Source: JAUXEH01 sp965602945 | GTDB taxonomy: Bacteria > Acidobacteriota > Aminicenantia > Aminicenantales > Aminicenantaceae | Length of the DNA: 6,305 nt | Direction: 5' to 3' | Assembly: GCA_965602945.1 (NCBI GenBank) | Contig: CBFDBC010000201.1 | Span: 1 to 6,305 of the forward strand | The notes under the pieces: model-generated | The model's database searches: none | Told to the model about the DNA's origin: nothing | What the model saw: only the letters and a program-made list of their open reading frames with translations | Program-made: the position numbers and the translations under genes | In this document: in pieces, positions 5,150 to 6,305 of the stretch | Layout of the letters: each line of letters opens with the position of its first letter | How positions within the stretch are numbered: position 1 is the first letter of the stretch

Positions 5150-6305
5150 ATGACAGAAAAATGTGATTCCCGGTTTTTCAAAGACATGGAAGAGATCTAT
5201 GGAGCACACAACTACCATCCCCTGGATGTCGTGCTGTCCAGGGGCAAGGGGATCTGGGTGTGGGATGTCGAAAACCACAAATACCTGGACTTTCTCAGTG
5301 CGTACTCGGCTGTAAACCACGGCCACTGCCATCCCCGCATCCTCCGGGCCTTGAACGATCAGGCCAAGAAACTGACGCTCACCTCCCGGGCCTTCCGCAA
5401 CGAGCAGTGGCCTCTGCTGGCCAAGGAGCTCAGCACTCTGACCGGGTTTCAGATGGTACTGCCCATGAATTCCGGGGCGGAGGCCGTCGAGACCGCGGTC
5501 AAGGCAGCCCGGATGTGGGGCTACCAGACAAAGCGGATTCCCGAGAACAAGGCTGAGATCATCGTGTGCGAAGACAACTTCCACGGCCGCACCACAACCA
5601 TCATCAGCTTCTCCACCGAGCCTCTCTACAGAAAAGATTTCGGGCCCTACACGCCGGGATTCAGGGTTATCCCGTATGGGAACGTGGAGGCACTGGAAGA
5701 GGCCATCACTCCCTACACGGCCGCATTCCTGGTGGAGCCCATCCAGGCCGAGGCTGGTATCCTGATCCCCCCCGACGGATACCTCAAGCGTGCGCAGGAT
5801 ATCTGCCGGGCGAACAACGTCCTCCTCATGGCGGACGAGATCCAGACAGGCCTGGGACGGACCGGCCGCCTTTTCGCATGCGAACACGACGGGGTGGTGC
5901 CGGATGTCATGATCATCGGAAAATCCCTGGGCGGCGGTGCCTATGCCATATCCGCGGCGCTCTCGCAGCGGGAGGTCCTGGGGCTCTTCACACCTGGAAC
6001 GCATGGCTCGACCTTCGGTGCCAATCCGCTGGCCTGCGCCGTGGCGCGAGAGGCCCTCGAGGTGCTGCAGGACGAGGAGATGGTCGAGAATGCCGCCCAG
6101 ATGGGAGACTATTTCATGAACCGGCTGATGTCTCTCAAGAGCCGGCACATCCGCACGGTTCGCGGCCGGGGCCTGCTCATCGGGATCGAGCTGGAACCCG
6201 AGGCCGGCGGCGCGCGCCGCTTCTGTGAGGCCCTGGAAAAGGAAGGACTGCTCTGCAAGGAGACGCACGAGCATGTCATCCGTTTTGCGCCTCCCCTGAT
6301 CATTA
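5150..6305 (+). CDS. rocD: Ornithine aminotransferase (ornithine--oxo-acid transaminase), C-terminus cut by the window edge
   Basis: A cytosolic PLP enzyme of fold type I (class III aminotransferase). It moves the delta-amino group of ornithine to 2-oxoglutarate, giving glutamate semialdehyde (cyclising to pyrroline-5-carboxylate) and glutamate, in arginine/ornithine catabolism or proline supply. 385 codons are present; by comparison with known enzymes about 20 residues are missing at the end. The N-terminal block YGAHNYHPL and the FLSAYSAVNHGHCHP block are typical of OAT. Counterparts of the human OAT active-site residues are all found: Tyr22 (Y55), Tyr52 (Y85, which sets ornithine preference), Arg147 (R180), Glu201 (E235), Asp229 (D263), Lys258 (K292, Schiff base), Thr288 (T322) and Arg378 (R413). 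The usual PIQGEAG reads PIQAEAG here. The start follows AGGAGG (5134-5139) by 10 nt; the ATG at 5140 is out of frame. It diverges from the symporter gene. GABA or acetylornithine aminotransferases are less likely because of the Tyr52 block. Confidence 0.96.
   Translation, partial: MTEKCDSRFFKDMEEIYGAHNYHPLDVVLSRGKGIWVWDVENHKYLDFLSAYSAVNHGHCHPRILRALNDQAKKLTLTSRAFRNEQWPLLAKELSTLTGFQMVLPMNSGAEAVETAVKAARMWGYQTKRIPENKAEIIVCEDNFHGRTTTIISFSTEPLYRKDFGPYTPGFRVIPYGNVEALEEAITPYTAAFLVEPIQAEAGILIPPDGYLKRAQDICRANNVLLMADEIQTGLGRTGRLFACEHDGVVPDVMIIGKSLGGGAYAISAALSQREVLGLFTPGTHGSTFGANPLACAVAREALEVLQDEEMVENAAQMGDYFMNRLMSLKSRHIRTVRGRGLLIGIELEPEAGGARRFCEALEKEGLLCKETHEHVIRFAPPLII

Noticed and set aside
5132..6274. 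Long minus-strand open frame of 380 codons
   Set aside because: It is antisense to rocD, whose plus-strand frame has every expected active-site residue. The antisense translation shows no recognisable domain; long antisense frames are common opposite GC-rich genes.

Overview
The window is a gene-dense, moderately GC-rich bacterial segment. Genes start with ATG and have strong Shine-Dalgarno sites, and two of the promoters are close to the sigma-70 consensus. The protein types (an ABC-2 export cassette with a YtrA-type regulator, an AGCS amino-acid symporter, two PLP enzymes) would fit an amino-acid-using anaerobe such as a Desulfobacterota or Firmicutes-like lineage. That placement is tentative: nothing here fixes the taxon.

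Positions 1-1631, minus strand: a compact cassette with an autoregulated look. A TTGACA-17-TATACT promoter overlaps an imperfect 25-bp palindrome. It is followed by a 124-aa GntR/YtrA-type regulator, a 28-codon single-helix membrane peptide that overlaps the regulator stop by ATGA, an ABC ATPase (290 aa from the start chosen here), and the first 71 codons of an ABC-2 type membrane subunit that leaves the window. The small peptide gene is the easiest item to miss.

Positions 1714-3334, minus strand: a 488-aa PLP enzyme of fold type II (tryptophan-synthase-beta / cysteine-synthase superfamily) of unknown reaction. It has its own TATAAT promoter, a roughly 85-nt leader that can fold into a long bulged stem, and a GC-rich hairpin just after its stop codon.

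Positions 3394-3537, plus strand: a complete tRNA-Ser(GGA) with encoded CCA and a plausible promoter. It points head-on into the next gene, with 13 bp between them.

Positions 3551-4948, minus strand: a full-length alanine/glycine:cation symporter. Divergent from it, from 5150 on the plus strand, is an ornithine aminotransferase (rocD) that is intact for 385 codons and runs off the right edge. Its catalytic residues are all recognisable.

Taken together, the right half looks like amino-acid uptake and catabolism (symporter, ornithine aminotransferase, possibly the orphan PLP enzyme), and the left half is a separately regulated export system. Functional links between the halves are inference only. 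No insertion sequence, CRISPR array, phage gene or replication origin was seen, and no stretch longer than 300 bp lacks a gene.
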